Assembly: GCA_031282465.1 (NCBI GenBank)
Contig: JAITDR010000232.1
Span: 1 to 9,831 of the forward strand
Reading direction: 5' to 3'
Source: Desulfovibrio sp.
GTDB taxonomy: Bacteria; Desulfobacterota; Desulfovibrionia; Desulfovibrionales; Desulfovibrionaceae
DNA length: 9,831 bases
Part shown: one piece after another, positions 1-7,617 of the stretch
How positions within the stretch are numbered: the stretch's first letter is position 1
Layout: each line of letters begins with the position of its first letter
Notes under the pieces: generated by a model
The model's input: only the letters and a program-made list of their open reading frames with translations
Told to the model about the DNA's origin: nothing
Databases searched by the model: none
Translations under genes and position numbers: made by a program

Positions 1-1286
1 CAGAAAAGCGGGTTGTTGAAGTGTACGCGCTTCAGCGATTGGATGATTTTGCCGGGCATCGCCCCCACATAGGTTCTGCGGTGTCCGCGGATTTCCGCCT
101 CGTCGCGCACGCCGCCCAAGGAAAGGCGCACAAAATCGCGTCCCGTGGCCGAGGCAACGGATTTGGCCAGCGAGGTCTTGCCGACGCCCGGAGGCCCGAC
201 CAGACAAAGGATGGGGCCCTTGAGCCGGCCGGCGAGTTTCTGTACGGCCAAGTATTCCAGAATGCGCTCCTTGGCCTTGTCAAGGCCGTGGTGTTCGGCG
301 TCCAGAATGCCGCGGGCCTTGTCCAGATCAATGGTTATTTCTTTCAACGCCTTCCAGGGCAGGTCCAGAATCCAGTCCACATAATTGCGCAACACGGTGT
401 ATTCCGCCGACGAGGCGGGCATGCGGCGCAATTTTTTCAGTTCGCGTTGGGCCTTGTCTTTGGCCTCATCCGGAAGTTCTTTCGCGTTGACGGCCTTTTC
501 CAATTCGTCCATCTCTTCGCGCGTGTCTTCTTCCTTGCCCATTTCCTTGTGTATGGCCTTAATCTGCTCGTTAAGATAGTATTCGCGCTGATTGCGCTCC
601 ATCTGCGTTTTCACGCGGCTTTTGATGCGCTTGTCCATGCCTTGGGCCAGCACTTCGCCCTGCAGCAGATCAAGTACCAGTTGCAGGCGTTTTGCCGGGT
701 CGGCTTCTTCAAGTACGGCCTGTTTTTTCAGATAGTCGGCCTTGATGTGCGGGACTACGGCGTCGGCCAGGATGCCGGGGCGCCGGTTGGCGGTGACGGC
801 CTCCATTACGGCGGGGCTGAGTTTTTTATTGAATTTGGCGTATTCTTCCAGCAATTCCTGCAGGAGGGCGCGTGAGGCCGCGTCTTCGCCGCCTTCGGCT
901 TCGGCCTCTTCGTAGCGGCGGACTCTGACTGTCCGGAACACATCGTCGCTGTCCGCTGAAGCGGCGCGCAGAGGTTTCCAGTGCGCCCTGTACAAGCCCT
1001 CGACAAGCACCTTGATGGTACCGTCCGGAAGGCGCAGAAGCTGGAGAATGCGGCTTACGGCGCCGATGGAGAACAGGTCTTCGACCGTGGGCCGGGTGAC
1101 GGCCGAATCGCGTTGCGCCACCAGAAAGATGTGCCTGTCATAACGCGCGATGGCGCTCTCTATGGACTTGATGGAACTTTCACGTCCGACGAAGAGCGGC
1201 GCGATGGCCTTGGGGAACATGACCACCTCGCGCAGGGGCATTAGGGGCATTTCCTCCGGGGGCAGCACGCTGATGTATACGGCCAT
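1..1286 (-). CDS. lon: Lon ATP-dependent protease, N-terminal half (cut by window edge)
   Basis: This encodes the first 428 residues of Lon, the cytoplasmic AAA+ serine protease that unfolds and degrades misfolded and regulatory proteins. The start is the ATG at 1284-1286, five bases after an AAGGAG ribosome site (1292-1297). Residues about 10-205 match the Lon substrate-binding N-domain (PLMPLREVVMFP near the start, then VGRESSIK). A charged helical segment follows, and the AAA+ module begins near residue 340 with Walker A GPPGVGKT at residues 364-371, close to its position in E. coli Lon. The reading continues through the RGHRRTYVGAMPGK region to the left edge, so Walker B, the sensors and the Ser-Lys protease domain lie outside the window; the family is usually about 780-830 residues. 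The frame is open throughout, with no sign of damage. It lies 38 bases after the clpX stop, with no terminator visible, so it is likely co-transcribed with clpPX. Confidence 0.97.
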   Translation of the reverse strand, partial: MAVYISVLPPEEMPLMPLREVVMFPKAIAPLFVGRESSIKSIESAIARYDRHIFLVAQRDSAVTRPTVEDLFSIGAVSRILQLLRLPDGTIKVLVEGLYRAHWKPLRAASADSDDVFRTVRVRRYEEAEAEGGEDAASRALLQELLEEYAKFNKKLSPAVMEAVTANRRPGILADAVVPHIKADYLKKQAVLEEADPAKRLQLVLDLLQGEVLAQGMDKRIKSRVKTQMERNQREYYLNEQIKAIHKEMGKEEDTREEMDELEKAVNAKELPDEAKDKAQRELKKLRRMPASSAEYTVLRNYVDWILDLPWKALKEITIDLDKARGILDAEHHGLDKAKERILEYLAVQKLAGRLKGPILCLVGPPGVGKTSLAKSVASATGRDFVRLSLGGVRDEAEIRGHRRTYVGAMPGKIIQSLKRVHFNNPLF

Positions 1287-1324
1287 GGTTTCTCCTTACT
1301 CCGGTCGGGTCGGCGGACGGGGGG

Positions 1325-2626
1325 TCAGGAAGCGCCGGCGGTCTTGCCCGCGCCCTTGCGGATCTCCGCGTCGCCTTCGTAAATAAGCATGGGGGGCTTA
1401 CGCCGTTCAATGACGGCGGCGTTGACCACGCATTCCACCAGTCCTTTTTCCGAGGGCATGGCGTACATGATGTCCAGCATGGCCGTTTCCAGCACGTTGC
1501 GCAAGCCGCGCGCGCCGGTTTTCTGGGCCAGAGCCTGTTTGGCGGCGGCCTGCACGGCGTCCTGCGTAAAGCGCAACGCCACCTTGTCCAGTTCGAACAT
1601 TTTCTGGTATTGACGTACCAGAGCATTTTTCGGCTCGGTCAGCACGCGCGTCAGGTCTTCTTCCGTCAGTTCGTCCAAGTGGGTGATGACCGGGATGCGG
1701 CCGACGAATTCGGGGATAAGGCCGAATTTCACCAAGTCGTCGGGGTGTACTTCCTCCAGAAATTCCAGGCTGCCCTTTTTCCTGCCCTTGCCGTCCGCAC
1801 CTTCAATGCGCGCTCCGAAGCCCATGGAATGTCCGCGGGCGCGCTGTTCCACGATTTTTTCCAGGCCCACGAAGGCCCCGCCCAGGATGAACAGGATGTT
1901 GGAGGTGTTCATCCGTATGTATTCCTGCTGCGGGTGCTTGCGGCCGCCCTTGGGAGGAATGTTCGCGTCCGTGCCCTCGATGATTTTCAGCAGCGCCTGC
2001 TGTACGCCTTCGCCGGAAACGTCGCGGGTTATGGAAGGGCTGTCGCCCTTGCGGGAAATCTTGTCTATCTCGTCGATGTAGATGATGCCCCGCGAGGCCG
2101 CGTCTATGTCGTAGTCCGCGTTCTGCAGAAGCTGGACCAGGATGTTTTCCACATCTTCGCCCACATAGCCGGCCTCGGTCAAGGTGGTGGCGTCGGCGAT
2201 GGCAAAGGGCACGTTCAGGATGCGGGCCAGGGTTTTGGCCAGCAGGGTTTTGCCGCTTCCGGACGGTCCCATGAGCAGGATATTGCTTTTTTCCAGTTCC
2301 ACGTCGCCTGTCGAGACGTCTCCGGAAAGCACCCGCTTGTAGTGGTTATGCACGGCTACGGCCAGGATTTTTTTAGCCCGCGGCTGTCCTATGACGTATT
2401 CGTCCAGTTTGGCCTTGATTTCGGCGGGCGGCATCAGGCCGCCTGCGTCGCGGGCCTCGTCCATGCTCTGCCCGGCCAGGATTTCATTGCACAGGGCAAT
2501 GCATTCATCACATATACATATCCTGTCCGGTCCTTCGATCAGGCGCCTGACCTGCTCATCGCTCTTGTCGCAGAATGAGCAGCGCAGGACGGAGCCCTTC
2601 GTGTCCTTTCCCGGTATTCTTGCCAT
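1325..2626 (-). CDS. clpX: ClpX, ATP-dependent unfoldase subunit of ClpXP
   Basis: ClpX forms a hexameric ring that recognises, unfolds and threads substrates into the ClpP chamber. The 433-residue length is normal. Visible in order: the N-terminal zinc-binding domain with Cys16, Cys19, Cys39 and Cys42; Walker A GPSGSGKT at 120-127; the pore-1 loop GYVG at 153-156; Walker B IIYIDEID at 181-188; the RKH pore loop at 229-231; the ClpP-docking tripeptide, here Met-Gly-Phe (268-270) in place of the common Ile/Leu-Gly-Phe; and the sensor-2 box GARGLR at 371-376. The ATG at 2624-2626 has a GAGGA ribosome site (2634-2638) seven bases upstream. The gene starts 30 bases after the clpP stop and is followed closely by lon, so clpP-clpX-lon reads as one unit. 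All key residues are present. Confidence 0.99.
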   Translation of the reverse strand: MARIPGKDTKGSVLRCSFCDKSDEQVRRLIEGPDRICICDECIALCNEILAGQSMDEARDAGGLMPPAEIKAKLDEYVIGQPRAKKILAVAVHNHYKRVLSGDVSTGDVELEKSNILLMGPSGSGKTLLAKTLARILNVPFAIADATTLTEAGYVGEDVENILVQLLQNADYDIDAASRGIIYIDEIDKISRKGDSPSITRDVSGEGVQQALLKIIEGTDANIPPKGGRKHPQQEYIRMNTSNILFILGGAFVGLEKIVEQRARGHSMGFGARIEGADGKGRKKGSLEFLEEVHPDDLVKFGLIPEFVGRIPVITHLDELTEEDLTRVLTEPKNALVRQYQKMFELDKVALRFTQDAVQAAAKQALAQKTGARGLRNVLETAMLDIMYAMPSEKGLVECVVNAAVIERRKPPMLIYEGDAEIRKGAGKTAGAS

Positions 2627-2656
2627 AAATGAATCCTCATCTGCGGGCAGCGGACG

Positions 2657-3262
2657 CTATTTCCCGTTTTCTCCGGTCAGATCGTTGCGCGAGGCGAGCA
2701 CCCGGTCGACCAGGCCGAGTTCGACGGCTTCAGCCGCGCTCAAAAAGTTGTCGCGTTCCGTCAGTTCCTCCATGCGCTCCACGGGTTGCCCACTGTGTTC
2801 GGCCATGATTTCGTTCAGCGTCTGCTTGAGGCGCAACACTTCGCGCGCGTGAATTTCTATATCCGTCGCCTGACCGCGAAAGCCGCCGGAAGGCTGATGA
2901 ATCATGATACGGCTGTTGGGCAGGGCGTAGCGCATGCCTTTGCTGCCCGCGCAGAGCAGCAACGCGGCCATGCTGGCGGCCTGGCCCATGCACAGGGTGG
3001 CGACGGGACAGGCGATATAGCGCATGGTGTCGTATATGGCCAAACCGGCGGTCACCATGCCGCCGGGCGAGTTGATGTACAAATAGATTTCCTTGGCCGG
3101 GTCCTCTGATTCCAGAAAAAGCAGTTGGGCGCAGATCAGGGAGGCGGTGTGCTCATCCACGGCTTCGCCCAGCAGCACAATGCGGTCTTTGAGCAGGCGG
3201 GAATAAATGTCGTAGGCCCGCTCCGTGCGGCCGGCGCTTTCGATTACCATGGGAATGGGCAT
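2657..3262 (-). CDS. clpP: ClpP, proteolytic subunit of ATP-dependent Clp protease
   Basis: ClpP is the serine peptidase that forms the two-ring, 14-subunit degradation chamber used with ClpX. The 201-residue protein has the full catalytic triad: Ser97 in GQAASM, His122 in IHQPSGG and Asp171 in ERDNF, plus the substrate-strand motif NSPGG at 64-68. An upstream in-frame ATG would add 17 residues, but the ATG at 3260-3262 is preferred because a GAGGAG ribosome site (3268-3273) sits five bases before it and the protein then begins MPIPMVIES, a normal ClpP N-terminus. It lies 248 bases after tig and has a promoter of its own in that gap. clpX follows after 30 bases. Confidence 0.98.
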   Translation of the reverse strand: MPIPMVIESAGRTERAYDIYSRLLKDRIVLLGEAVDEHTASLICAQLLFLESEDPAKEIYLYINSPGGMVTAGLAIYDTMRYIACPVATLCMGQAASMAALLLCAGSKGMRYALPNSRIMIHQPSGGFRGQATDIEIHAREVLRLKQTLNEIMAEHSGQPVERMEELTERDNFLSAAEAVELGLVDRVLASRNDLTGENGK

Positions 3263-3454
3263 AGCAACTCCTCTTCGGTACGCGCGCTGCGCATTCGGCG
3301 CACCGCGTAACATGCAATTTTCACGCCAAAAGCAAGCGGCAGATCCTGCCCGTGCCTGATGCCGCGGGCGGCGCGGCGGTTTTGTGCATCCGGGTGCACG
3401 TCACGAACGACGTCTGCGCCGGCGGTGCTTCCGCGGCCTGCCGCGTGAACCGCC
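3263..3454 (-). promoter_or_regulatory. Predicted clpP mRNA leader with inverted repeats
   Basis: If transcription starts at about 3455 from the promoter upstream, the clpP message has an untranslated leader of roughly 190 bases. It contains two adjacent inverted repeats: a near-perfect 16-base palindrome at 3384-3399 (GTGCA arms around a CCGG core) and ACGTC/GACGT arms with a 6-base spacer at 3398-3413. Further GC-rich self-complementary stretches lie at about 3360-3380 and 3430-3445. These could fold in the RNA or bind a dimeric regulator. No riboswitch or CIRCE-type operator is recognised. Confidence 0.4.
3268..3273 (-). promoter_or_regulatory. Ribosome binding site deciding the clpP start
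   Basis: GAGGAG on the minus strand, five bases before the ATG at 3262. It selects this start over an in-frame ATG 51 bases upstream, which lacks a site this good. Confidence 0.85.
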
Positions 3455-3461
3455 ATGGATT

Positions 3462-3490
3462 ATTATAAGAGTGAAGGTCAGGCATGGCAA
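3462..3490 (-). promoter_or_regulatory. Sigma70-type promoter for clpP-clpX(-lon)
   Basis: On the minus strand, TTGCCA (3485-3490, one mismatch to the -35 consensus) is followed after exactly 17 bases by a perfect TATAAT (3462-3467). It begins about 20 bases after the tig stop and points at clpP. The predicted transcription start is about 3455. The quality of both boxes suggests that clpPX(-lon) can be expressed independently of tig. Confidence 0.75.
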
Positions 3491-3510
3491 GGGCGGCGCG
3501 TTTTCCCCGG

Positions 3511-5136
3511 TCATTCCTCCGTGGGGGGAGTTAAGGGGGCGGCAACCTTTTCGGGTAAGACGGCAGCGTTACCGGAGGATATTTCCTGCTCGCCGGCCGC
3601 GGCATTTTCTGCGGCGTCCGGAGCGGCGGCGTTGATTTTTTCCGTTGCAGCCGCATGTCGCTCCTCATCCGAAGCATCGGGGGCGGCGCTGTATTCCTTT
3701 GCATCAGAGGCGTCGGGGGCGGTGTGGCGTTCCTCTGCCGAGGTCTGAGCGGCGGCTGATGCGCCATGTGCCTCATCCTCTGCCGTTGCTGCCGGAGCAG
3801 CGGCGGAATCGGCGCTATTTTCCGCATTCGTGTCTGTTTCCTGCGGCGCGGGGGGGATCATGGTCACTGCGGCCGCGGCATAGATTTCGTTCATTGCCTT
3901 CTCGGCCAGGAGCTCGTTGCGCAGCTTGGGGAGATGATTGTGACGCTCGCATTGCGCCCTGACGGTCGCATAGTCCCGGCCGGAACGTTCGGCCAGACGG
4001 TGCAGGCGCGCCGTCACTTCCATGTCGCTGACGGTTAATCCCATTTGGCGGGCTATGCTCAGCAGTAAGACGTGGACGCGGACCCACTGTTCCGCGTGAG
4101 GGCGCACTTCGGCGTGCAGGTCGTCCGCTGTTTTACCTTGGGCGTCAAGACTCGTGCCCATGTCCTGCATGCGCCTTTCAAAATCATCTGCAAACATCTC
4201 GACAATTTCCGCAACCATGCTTTCGGGGAGCGGGAAGTCCGTATGCCGCGCCAGTTCTTCCGCAAGTTTTCTCTGAGCTTCTGTGCGGTTTCGGGATTCG
4301 CGGCCCCGGTGAATGGTTTCGCGTAACTTGTCGCGCAATTGTTCCGGGGTGTCTACGTTGAACAGTTGCGTAAAGGTGCCGTCCAGCTCGGGCAGTATTT
4401 TTTTTCGTATACCGTCCAGTGTGATGCGCACACTGAGGGTGCGCCCGGCCAGCTCTTCATTGTCATAGTCGGGGGGAAAGGTCACCGGGCCTTCTTTTTC
4501 CTCGCCCGGTTTCATGCTTTTCAGCAGTGCTTCCACATCGGGCAGTCGATCCGCCTGTTCAACGGTGATGAGTTTGTTGTTGACTTTGTAGTCGGGCATG
4601 ACCGCGCCTTCTTCGTCGAGGAATACCCAATCCACCAACACCAGATCACCGTCCTCGGGAGTGCGGTCTTCGTCAACGGGGACAACGTCCGCGATCTGGT
4701 CGCGCATAACGGCCAGCAAATCATCGACGTCCTCATCCGTGACCACGGTTTCTTCCTGTTCCACAGGCATACCCCGGTAGTCGGGGATCTCGAATTCGGG
4801 CAACACCTCAAAGGTAATGCTGTAGGAAAATTCCTTGCCGCGTTCCGGTTTGCCCCCGTCGCACACGACGGGCGACATGATATGGAAGCCGCTGCCGGAC
4901 AAAAGTTCTTCAATACGCTCATCAATAAGTTGCGATGCGGTTTGCCGGCACACATCATCATAAAAGCGCTTTTCTATGATTTCGGGCGGGACTTTGCCCG
5001 GACGAAAACCGTTCAGGCGTACATGCCTGCGGAGTATCGACACGGCGGACGAAAAGGCGGCATCGGTTTCTTCGACGGGAAAGGTGACCGTGATTTTCTT
5101 TTTGACCGGGCTCAGATCTTCGATGACGTGCTGCAT
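3511..5136 (-). CDS. tig: Trigger factor, ribosome-associated chaperone, with long C-terminal tail
   Basis: Trigger factor binds the ribosome beside the exit tunnel and shields nascent chains; it also carries a peptidyl-prolyl isomerase domain. The N-terminal domain (about 1-115) holds the ribosome-docking signature GFRPGKVP at residues 43-50. The isomerase-like domain covers about 150-245 and the helical chaperone arms continue to about 425. The core therefore matches the usual 430-450 residues. From about 428 to 541 there is an additional tail rich in Ala, Glu, Asp and Ser, with a short internal repeat (PDASD at 474-478 and 486-490), predicted to be disordered. The ATG at 5134-5136 is preceded by AGGAAG ten bases away, a somewhat long spacing. 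It starts 44 bases after tRNA-Leu with no visible terminator between them; clpP follows. Confidence 0.97.
   Translation of the reverse strand: MQHVIEDLSPVKKKITVTFPVEETDAAFSSAVSILRRHVRLNGFRPGKVPPEIIEKRFYDDVCRQTASQLIDERIEELLSGSGFHIMSPVVCDGGKPERGKEFSYSITFEVLPEFEIPDYRGMPVEQEETVVTDEDVDDLLAVMRDQIADVVPVDEDRTPEDGDLVLVDWVFLDEEGAVMPDYKVNNKLITVEQADRLPDVEALLKSMKPGEEKEGPVTFPPDYDNEELAGRTLSVRITLDGIRKKILPELDGTFTQLFNVDTPEQLRDKLRETIHRGRESRNRTEAQRKLAEELARHTDFPLPESMVAEIVEMFADDFERRMQDMGTSLDAQGKTADDLHAEVRPHAEQWVRVHVLLLSIARQMGLTVSDMEVTARLHRLAERSGRDYATVRAQCERHNHLPKLRNELLAEKAMNEIYAAAAVTMIPPAPQETDTNAENSADSAAAPAATAEDEAHGASAAAQTSAEERHTAPDASDAKEYSAAPDASDEERHAAATEKINAAAPDAAENAAAGEQEISSGNAAVLPEKVAAPLTPPTEE
3664..3720 (-). 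repeat. Short in-frame repeat within the trigger factor tail
   Basis: Two similar coding units place the peptide PDASD twice, 12 residues apart, flanked by EERH copies on both sides. The DNA copies are close but not identical, consistent with an old local duplication in a low-complexity tail. Confidence 0.6.
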
Positions 5137-5180
5137 CTCGGCAAAGCTTCCTTTTGAGGGAGTGAAAGTGATGTGCGATA

Positions 5181-5264
5181 TGGTGCGAGAGGGGGGACTT
5201 GAACCCCCACGGACAAACCGCCGGATCCTAAATCCGGTGCGTCTACCAGTTCCGCCACCCTCGC
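5181..5264 (-). tRNA. tRNA-Leu, anticodon UAG
   Basis: The minus strand folds as a complete class II tRNA. The 7-pair acceptor stem begins GCGAGGG and has one G-U pair. The D arm carries GG-TAGA in its loop. The anticodon stem is CCGGA/TCCGG with loop TTTAGGA, giving anticodon TAG (complement at 5228-5230). A short variable arm with a CGG/CCG stem is typical of tRNA-Leu. The T arm is GGGGG-TTCAAGT-CCCCC, and CCA is encoded at the 3' end. Total length is 84 bases including CCA. It reads CUA and, by wobble, other CUN leucine codons. It lies upstream of tig in the same direction. Confidence 0.97.
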
Positions 5265-5313
5265 ATGCCTTTGAACGTCTTTTATTTTTCGGCGTCGGTT
5301 CCGCGGGCGGCAG

Positions 5314-5342
5314 ACCATAGCCGCAAAAAACAGTGCTGTCAA
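5314..5342 (-). promoter_or_regulatory. Sigma70-type promoter for tRNA-Leu (and probably tig)
   Basis: On the minus strand, a perfect TTGACA (5337-5342) is followed after 17 bases by TATGGT (5314-5319, two mismatches to TATAAT). The predicted start is near 5307, leaving about 43 bases of leader before the tRNA. No other promoter is evident between the tRNA and tig, so this one may serve both. Confidence 0.7.
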
Positions 5343-5588
5343 ACGCCCCCCGGCGTAAACTCAGGGTCGATCTGTTCTCTGCATTTCGTCAAAAATTCGG
5401 CGTTTCCTGAGAGATTTTTTCGTGTTCAATGAAAAGCCGCAGACTCGTCATTTTTCTGTCACAATCAACGGCTAAAAGACGGTCACAGGCTGCGGTGTTG
5501 CGCAGCAGGCATAGCTGATTGCCGAGGACATTGCCTGAATCACGCATGCACCCGCAAGGAGTGTTGAACCTGTTCACTAAAACCGAAT

Positions 5589-5592
5589 GGAG
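5589..5592 (+). promoter_or_regulatory. Ribosome binding site deciding the first amphi-Trp start
   Basis: GGAG seven bases before the ATG at 5600. This supports starting at ATG 5600 rather than at the upstream in-frame TTG or GTG codons. Confidence 0.75.
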
Positions 5593-5599
5593 AACGACC

Positions 5600-6043
5600 A
5601 TGGAAAAGAGAAAGATTTCTACAGAGCAACGGCTGGAATACAGCGCTGCGGTTTCGTATCTTGAGAATCTGCTTACGGCGTTCAAAGCAGGCAGCATTGA
5701 AGTGCGCAAAGGAGAACGCAGGATCGTACTCGCCCCTTCATCCGACGTGACTATCGCAATTGAAGCAAAACAAAAGCCTGAAAAAGAATCGTTCACAATG
5801 GAGATTTCCTGGCAGCATTGCACTGAATGCAAAGACGGGGAAGAAGCGTTCTGCATCTCCGCAGCTTCCTCAGAGCAGCCCGGCAATGACGCAAAAACGG
5901 TTGCGGCGGAGCCGGCACAGGCAGGTACGCAGGCACAGACGGGCGCTCCGGCTTCAGGCACGATATACCCCGGTCACGACACAGAAAAAAAACAGGCAGA
6001 GGACATAAAGTCCGCGGATATAAAAAGCAAAAAGAGCGTGTAG
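5600..6043 (+). CDS. Amphi-Trp domain protein with low-complexity tail
   Basis: A 147-residue protein. Residues 1-72 fit the amphi-Trp domain: a charged start, a helix (AAVSYLENLLTAFKAG), then strands of alternating polar and hydrophobic residues (IEVRKGERRIVLAP, VTIAIEAK) ending at the characteristic Trp71 in MEISWQ. The domain's function is unknown; in Desulfovibrio-like genomes it accompanies GAK-system genes. Residues 73-100 contain three Cys (HCTECK and FC), and the rest is an Ala/Gln/Thr/Gly linker ending in a Lys-rich tail (KSADIKSKKS), probably disordered. No signal peptide or membrane segment is present. It is the first gene of the rightward cluster, only 7 bases before the PHP-like gene. 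It resembles the second amphi-Trp protein encoded at 7350-7616 in pattern, but sequence identity is low. The domain call is by eye. Confidence 0.8.
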   Translation: MEKRKISTEQRLEYSAAVSYLENLLTAFKAGSIEVRKGERRIVLAPSSDVTIAIEAKQKPEKESFTMEISWQHCTECKDGEEAFCISAASSEQPGNDAKTVAAEPAQAGTQAQTGAPASGTIYPGHDTEKKQAEDIKSADIKSKKSV

Positions 6044-6050
6044 GCGAACG

Positions 6051-7262
6051 ATGACACCATCTGCAATGACCGCGGCCGCTGTGACGCGGCGCCTGAAAAG
6101 TCCTCTTCCGGAAACGCGCAACGTGTTCAGATCCTCGGAATCGCTCGACATGGAGCCCACGACGGAAGACGAAGGGAATTTTCTGGCGATTGTCGATACC
6201 CGGCTGACCCCGGAACAGGAGGAACGCCTACGCGTTCCCGATGCCGTCTACCCGCGGCAACACAGCACCTTGGCCGTTCACTGGCATCCGGAGTTTATCC
6301 CGATTCCTCTCGTCAGGGAACGTATGGCCGCGATGTTCCCGGCTGTGGAAGAGGAATTGTGCATCCCCACCCAACACAATGAACTGCTTGAGCTCGACGG
6401 GTTTTCAGGCGTGGAGGTGGATTGTTTTTCCGAAGAATTCTCACAAAAAATACAGCTTCTCGCCCATTTCCGGACTGAAAAAGTCGCGCAGGCCGCTGCC
6501 TTCCGGGCCATGCTGGAGCATACCGCGGACTACCGCCGCACGCAGCTCGACTGCCTGCTGGAAGCCCTCGGCGGAGCAGCGCAGGGCGGCCGCGGGCAAC
6601 CGGCGCGACAGGCGGCGGCCCAATGCGGCGCCGACGGGCGCAGCGTCGCCTTTACAGCCGCCGTCGCCCGCAAACTGCGTACCCTGATTGAACGACACAG
6701 AGGGAAAATGGACAGGCACAGCCTGAAAAACAAGCTCGTCCGCAATTTCCTGAACCGCATGCGCGGCAAATACGACGACATCTTCATCGACAGAGCGCAA
6801 GCCTACGTCAATGCCGTAAAGACCGCCGTCAAAGCCGCGTTCCCGCCGGGATATTACTACGGTACACGCGAAATCATTGAAGAAATACGCGGCCTGGGCG
6901 GCTGCATCGTTATTCCCCACCCGGAACAGTTCTGGCCGGTCCTCCTGGCCGGCTACGATGTCGACGGCTACGAAGTCTGGAACCCCCAATCGCGGCGATA
7001 CACGGAATTTCTTGTCTCGGTGGTGGCCGAACAAAACAGGAACCGCCCGAACAACCGCCGGGAACTGCTCATCTTTATGGGCGACGACTGCCACATGAGC
7101 GAAAAAATTCTCCCTCCGACGGAACAGGATCCCTTGAAAGCCGGGCGCGAGGTAGGGCTGCAACCCGAATGGGACGACCTGAAGCTCCGCAAAAAACTCA
7201 TAACGGACCAGGCCTGCCGCGCATGCGTCATTCGCCGCTATACAGAACGCTTATCCGGCTGA
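6051..7262 (+). CDS. PHP-like putative metal-dependent phosphoesterase, GAK neighbourhood
   Basis: A 403-residue protein, not recognised by name. Its conserved-looking blocks follow the order of PHP-superfamily metal ligands: His77-Trp-His79 at the end of a strand (LAVHWHPEF); His109 and the segment VEVD (121-124); His290 in CIVIPHPEQ; Glu308 in DGYEVWN; and Asp346-Cys-His348 in LIFMGDDCHM, similar to the final GSDAH motif of PHP enzymes. Residues 1-45 look like a variable leader, and 174-198 form a Gly/Ala/Gln-rich insertion. It has no signal peptide or membrane helix, so it is probably cytoplasmic. The start at 6051 is 7 bases after the previous stop with a weak AGGCG site; ATGs at 6066 and 6150 are alternatives. 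The 87 bases after it hold no clear terminator. Phosphoesterase activity is inferred from the motif pattern only. Confidence 0.65.
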   Translation: MTPSAMTAAAVTRRLKSPLPETRNVFRSSESLDMEPTTEDEGNFLAIVDTRLTPEQEERLRVPDAVYPRQHSTLAVHWHPEFIPIPLVRERMAAMFPAVEEELCIPTQHNELLELDGFSGVEVDCFSEEFSQKIQLLAHFRTEKVAQAAAFRAMLEHTADYRRTQLDCLLEALGGAAQGGRGQPARQAAAQCGADGRSVAFTAAVARKLRTLIERHRGKMDRHSLKNKLVRNFLNRMRGKYDDIFIDRAQAYVNAVKTAVKAAFPPGYYYGTREIIEEIRGLGGCIVIPHPEQFWPVLLAGYDVDGYEVWNPQSRRYTEFLVSVVAEQNRNRPNNRRELLIFMGDDCHMSEKILPPTEQDPLKAGREVGLQPEWDDLKLRKKLITDQACRACVIRRYTERLSG

Positions 7263-7338
7263 ATATGTCGTCCCTCTCCCAGGCAATATTGATGAAAAAG
7301 GTGCCGCCTACCTGAAACTACACCTTAATCCGCATTGC

Positions 7339-7343
7339 GAGGA
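7339..7343 (+). promoter_or_regulatory. Ribosome binding site deciding the second amphi-Trp start
   Basis: GAGGA six bases before ATG 7350. It overlaps the codons that would follow an in-frame TTG at 7335, so ATG 7350 is the better start. Confidence 0.75.
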
Positions 7344-7349
7344 CATGTT

Positions 7350-7616
7350 ATGGCTGCTGAAAAAAAGTTCATTTTTGAATCATTGCAAGATATCAAAAGC
7401 ATATCTTCATTCCTTGAGGCCATCACCGAGGGTATGCAGACCGGGAAAATACTTTTATCATCATCAGATGAATATATTGAAATGCATCCCAACGGACTTT
7501 TACATTTGTCGATAAAAGCAAAAAAGAAAGGAACAAATAACAAGATAGGCATTAAAGTCGAATGGAAAGAAACGCAGGCGCAAGAGCAAAATACTGTGTT
7601 ATCCGTAGGTAAATAA
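7350..7616 (+). CDS. Small amphi-Trp domain protein
   Basis: An 88-residue protein that is almost entirely one amphi-Trp domain. A helix (DIKSISSFLEAITEGMQTG, 14-32) leads into alternating strands (KILLSSSDEYIEMHP, LLHLSIKAKKK), a turn, and IKVEWKE with the diagnostic Trp72. It aligns without large gaps to residues 1-72 of the protein encoded at 5600-6043, including the helix, the strand spacing and the terminal Trp, but few residues are identical and it lacks the long tail and the cysteines. Its stop is one base before the start of the PhoU-kinase gene, which argues for coupled translation and a shared job. Its base composition is visibly more A/T-rich than that of the PHP-like gene before it. 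The domain's biochemical role is unknown. Confidence 0.8.
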   Translation: MAAEKKFIFESLQDIKSISSFLEAITEGMQTGKILLSSSDEYIEMHPNGLLHLSIKAKKKGTNNKIGIKVEWKETQAQEQNTVLSVGK

Positions 7617-7617
7617 T

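Larger units (their letters stand above)
5265..5599. other. Divergent intergenic region between the tig side and the GAK-type operon
   Basis: There is no credible gene here. The left part carries the minus-strand tRNA promoter. The rest should hold the promoter of the rightward operon, but no pair of good -35/-10 boxes is visible on the plus strand. Minor structures are an A/T-only inverted repeat around 5390-5418 and a small hairpin with CTGCG/CGCAG arms at 5490-5505. In-frame TTG (5519) and GTG (5561) codons upstream of the first amphi-Trp gene lack a properly spaced ribosome site and were not used as starts. Confidence 0.6.

Noticed and set aside
1610..2578. A long plus-strand frame of 322 codons opposite clpX
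   Set aside because: It is antisense to a fully conserved clpX. Long antisense open frames are common in GC-rich genes, and the protein has no family resemblance.
3244..3456. A 70-codon minus-strand frame whose ATG coincides with the predicted clpP transcription start, so it could be read leaderless
   Set aside because: It overlaps the clpP start in another frame, has no ribosome site and a composition like random GC-rich DNA, and resembles nothing I know.
4339..5157. A 272-codon plus-strand frame opposite tig
   Set aside because: It is antisense to the conserved trigger factor gene, has no ribosome site or recognisable domain, and follows codon-position bias of the real gene.
5390..5418. 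A possible terminator formed by an A/T inverted repeat followed by a T run
   Set aside because: The arms are A/T only with a long loop, and no gene ends here, so there is nothing to terminate.
5389..5961. A 190-codon minus-strand frame opposite the first amphi-Trp gene
   Set aside because: It lies antisense to a better-supported gene with a good ribosome site, has no recognisable domain, and its Cys/Ser-rich content is typical of a shadow frame.
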